NCBI GenBank assembly: GCA_014859215.1
Contig: JACUUS010000137.1
Coordinates: 1 to 6,027 of the forward strand
Length of the DNA stretch: 6,027 nt
DNA from: Dehalococcoidia bacterium
GTDB lineage: Bacteria; Chloroflexota; Dehalococcoidia; SZUA-161
Direction of reading: 5' to 3'
Below, piece after piece: positions 5,504 to 6,027 of this stretch (position 1 is the stretch's first letter; each line of letters opens with the position of its first letter). The translations under genes were made by a program, and so were the position numbers. The notes beneath the pieces are model-generated. The model was not told where the DNA came from. It saw only the letters and a list, made by a program, of their open reading frames with translations, and ran no database searches.

Positions 5504-6027
5504 TCAGGAGCCCAGGTACCTGTCAACATTATTTGAGGTTATCACTCCATAGTTGGCGGCGCCAAGCCAGCCTGACATGATTATGCCGACCGAACCGGTA
5601 TGGAATAGACCCGGCACCTGTTCATGCAGACCCATGCTGATTCGAAGTCCCTCGAACTTTGTCCCGAAAGACGCACCGCACTCATGGAGGGTATAGCGCT
5701 GGAAAGTCCGTGGGGTGGCCGCCTCCACATAGTCGATTTTATCCCGTATGCCGGGGCTGTATTGCTCCAAACAGGTTAACGTGGATTCCATCAAGTCTTT
5801 CTTGGATGCCCGATATTGATCTTCAGGCAGGTGAGCCCAGTCTGAATAGTTGGCGTTAGTCGAGGCCACTATGGAGTACATGCCGGAGCCGGGCCTTGTC
5901 TCGGGGTAATAAACTGAAAAAGTACGGCTCGTGATGTTCCTGCTGCACAGCGCGACTGAATCGAACTTCTCGGCCACCGATGTGAACAGCAAATCACCTA
6001 TGTAGTCGATTTTCTCGCCCTTCCTGA
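5504..6027 (-). CDS. CrtI-like FAD-dependent oxidoreductase, C-terminal part
   Basis: The frame stays open to the window edge, so the N-terminus with the FAD-binding Rossmann motif lies beyond 6027; about 173 C-terminal residues are visible. The segment TPRTFQRYTLHECGASFG (begins at 5716) resembles the TP-x-T-x-x-RYT region of phytoene desaturase and carotenoid isomerase-like flavoproteins. The end GLFHTGSVGIIMSGWLGA (from 5611) resembles their C-terminal FAD-contacting region, followed by an amphipathic end. Such enzymes desaturate, saturate or isomerise polyene or isoprenoid chains. A TTG at 5990-5992 is an in-frame leucine codon, not a credible start. The stop is 17 bp before fabG, so it is co-transcribed with the fatty acid genes, which suggests an acyl or polyene substrate rather than phytoene. 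The exact reaction cannot be told from this fragment. Confidence 0.75.
   Translation of the reverse strand, partial: RKGEKIDYIGDLLFTSVAEKFDSVALCSRNITSRTFSVYYPETRPGSGMYSIVASTNANYSDWAHLPEDQYRASKKDLMESTLTCLEQYSPGIRDKIDYVEAATPRTFQRYTLHECGASFGTKFEGLRISMGLHEQVPGLFHTGSVGIIMSGWLGAANYGVITSNNVDRYLGS

Noticed and set aside
5990..5992. TTG as the start of a 162-residue flavoenzyme
   Set aside because: The frame continues without a stop to the window edge, and a CrtI-like protein needs an N-terminal FAD-binding domain, so the gene is cut by the window rather than short.
1..6027. CRISPR arrays, tRNA or rRNA genes, insertion sequences and long repeats
   Set aside because: No regularly spaced repeats, tRNA-like arms, transposase motifs or flanking target-site duplications were seen; almost all of the window is explained by seven intact genes and one partial gene.

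Overview
The window is bacterial chromosomal DNA, moderately GC-rich by eye, with tight gene packing and strong GGAGG-type ribosome binding sites. It holds two gene blocks facing each other. The organism is not identifiable with certainty. A LexA with an SOS box of the Gram-positive type (GAAC-N4-GTTC), an unusually long LexA N-terminus and a type II fatty acid synthesis cluster would fit Chloroflexota or a neighbouring lineage, but this is a guess from overall resemblance.

Left block, plus strand: positions 1-184 are a regulatory region with two tandem sigma70-like promoters, an SOS box over the predicted transcription start and a small leader hairpin. It drives lexA (185-868), the self-cleaving SOS repressor. 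A 130-bp gap with a 12-bp palindrome and a second sigma70-like promoter leads to a class I aldolase-fold enzyme of the LsrF/DhnA family (999-1793). A 105-bp convergent gap (1794-1898) follows, holding only an imperfect inverted repeat.

Right block, minus strand, read from 6027 down to 1899: a CrtI-like FAD-dependent oxidoreductase cut by the window edge, fabG (ketoacyl-ACP reductase), fabZ (hydroxyacyl-ACP dehydratase), a divergent fabI (enoyl-ACP reductase), an Sfp-type 4'-phosphopantetheinyl transferase and fabD (malonyl-CoA:ACP transacylase). Gaps are 17, -4, 68, 5 and 12 bp, so this is an operon. The one larger gap, before fabI, contains a good sigma70-like promoter, suggesting that the last three genes can also be transcribed separately.

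Together fabD, fabG, fabZ and fabI supply malonyl loading and all three reductive or dehydrating steps of chain elongation, and the PPTase can activate the carrier protein. The condensing enzyme and the acyl carrier protein are not in the window and may lie upstream past 6027. The most interesting point is the physical coupling of a carotenoid-desaturase-like flavoenzyme and a dedicated Sfp-type PPTase to a nearly full FAS II set with a divergent FabI. This suggests either the main fatty acid operon with an unusual tailoring enzyme, or a specialised acyl/polyene lipid pathway.
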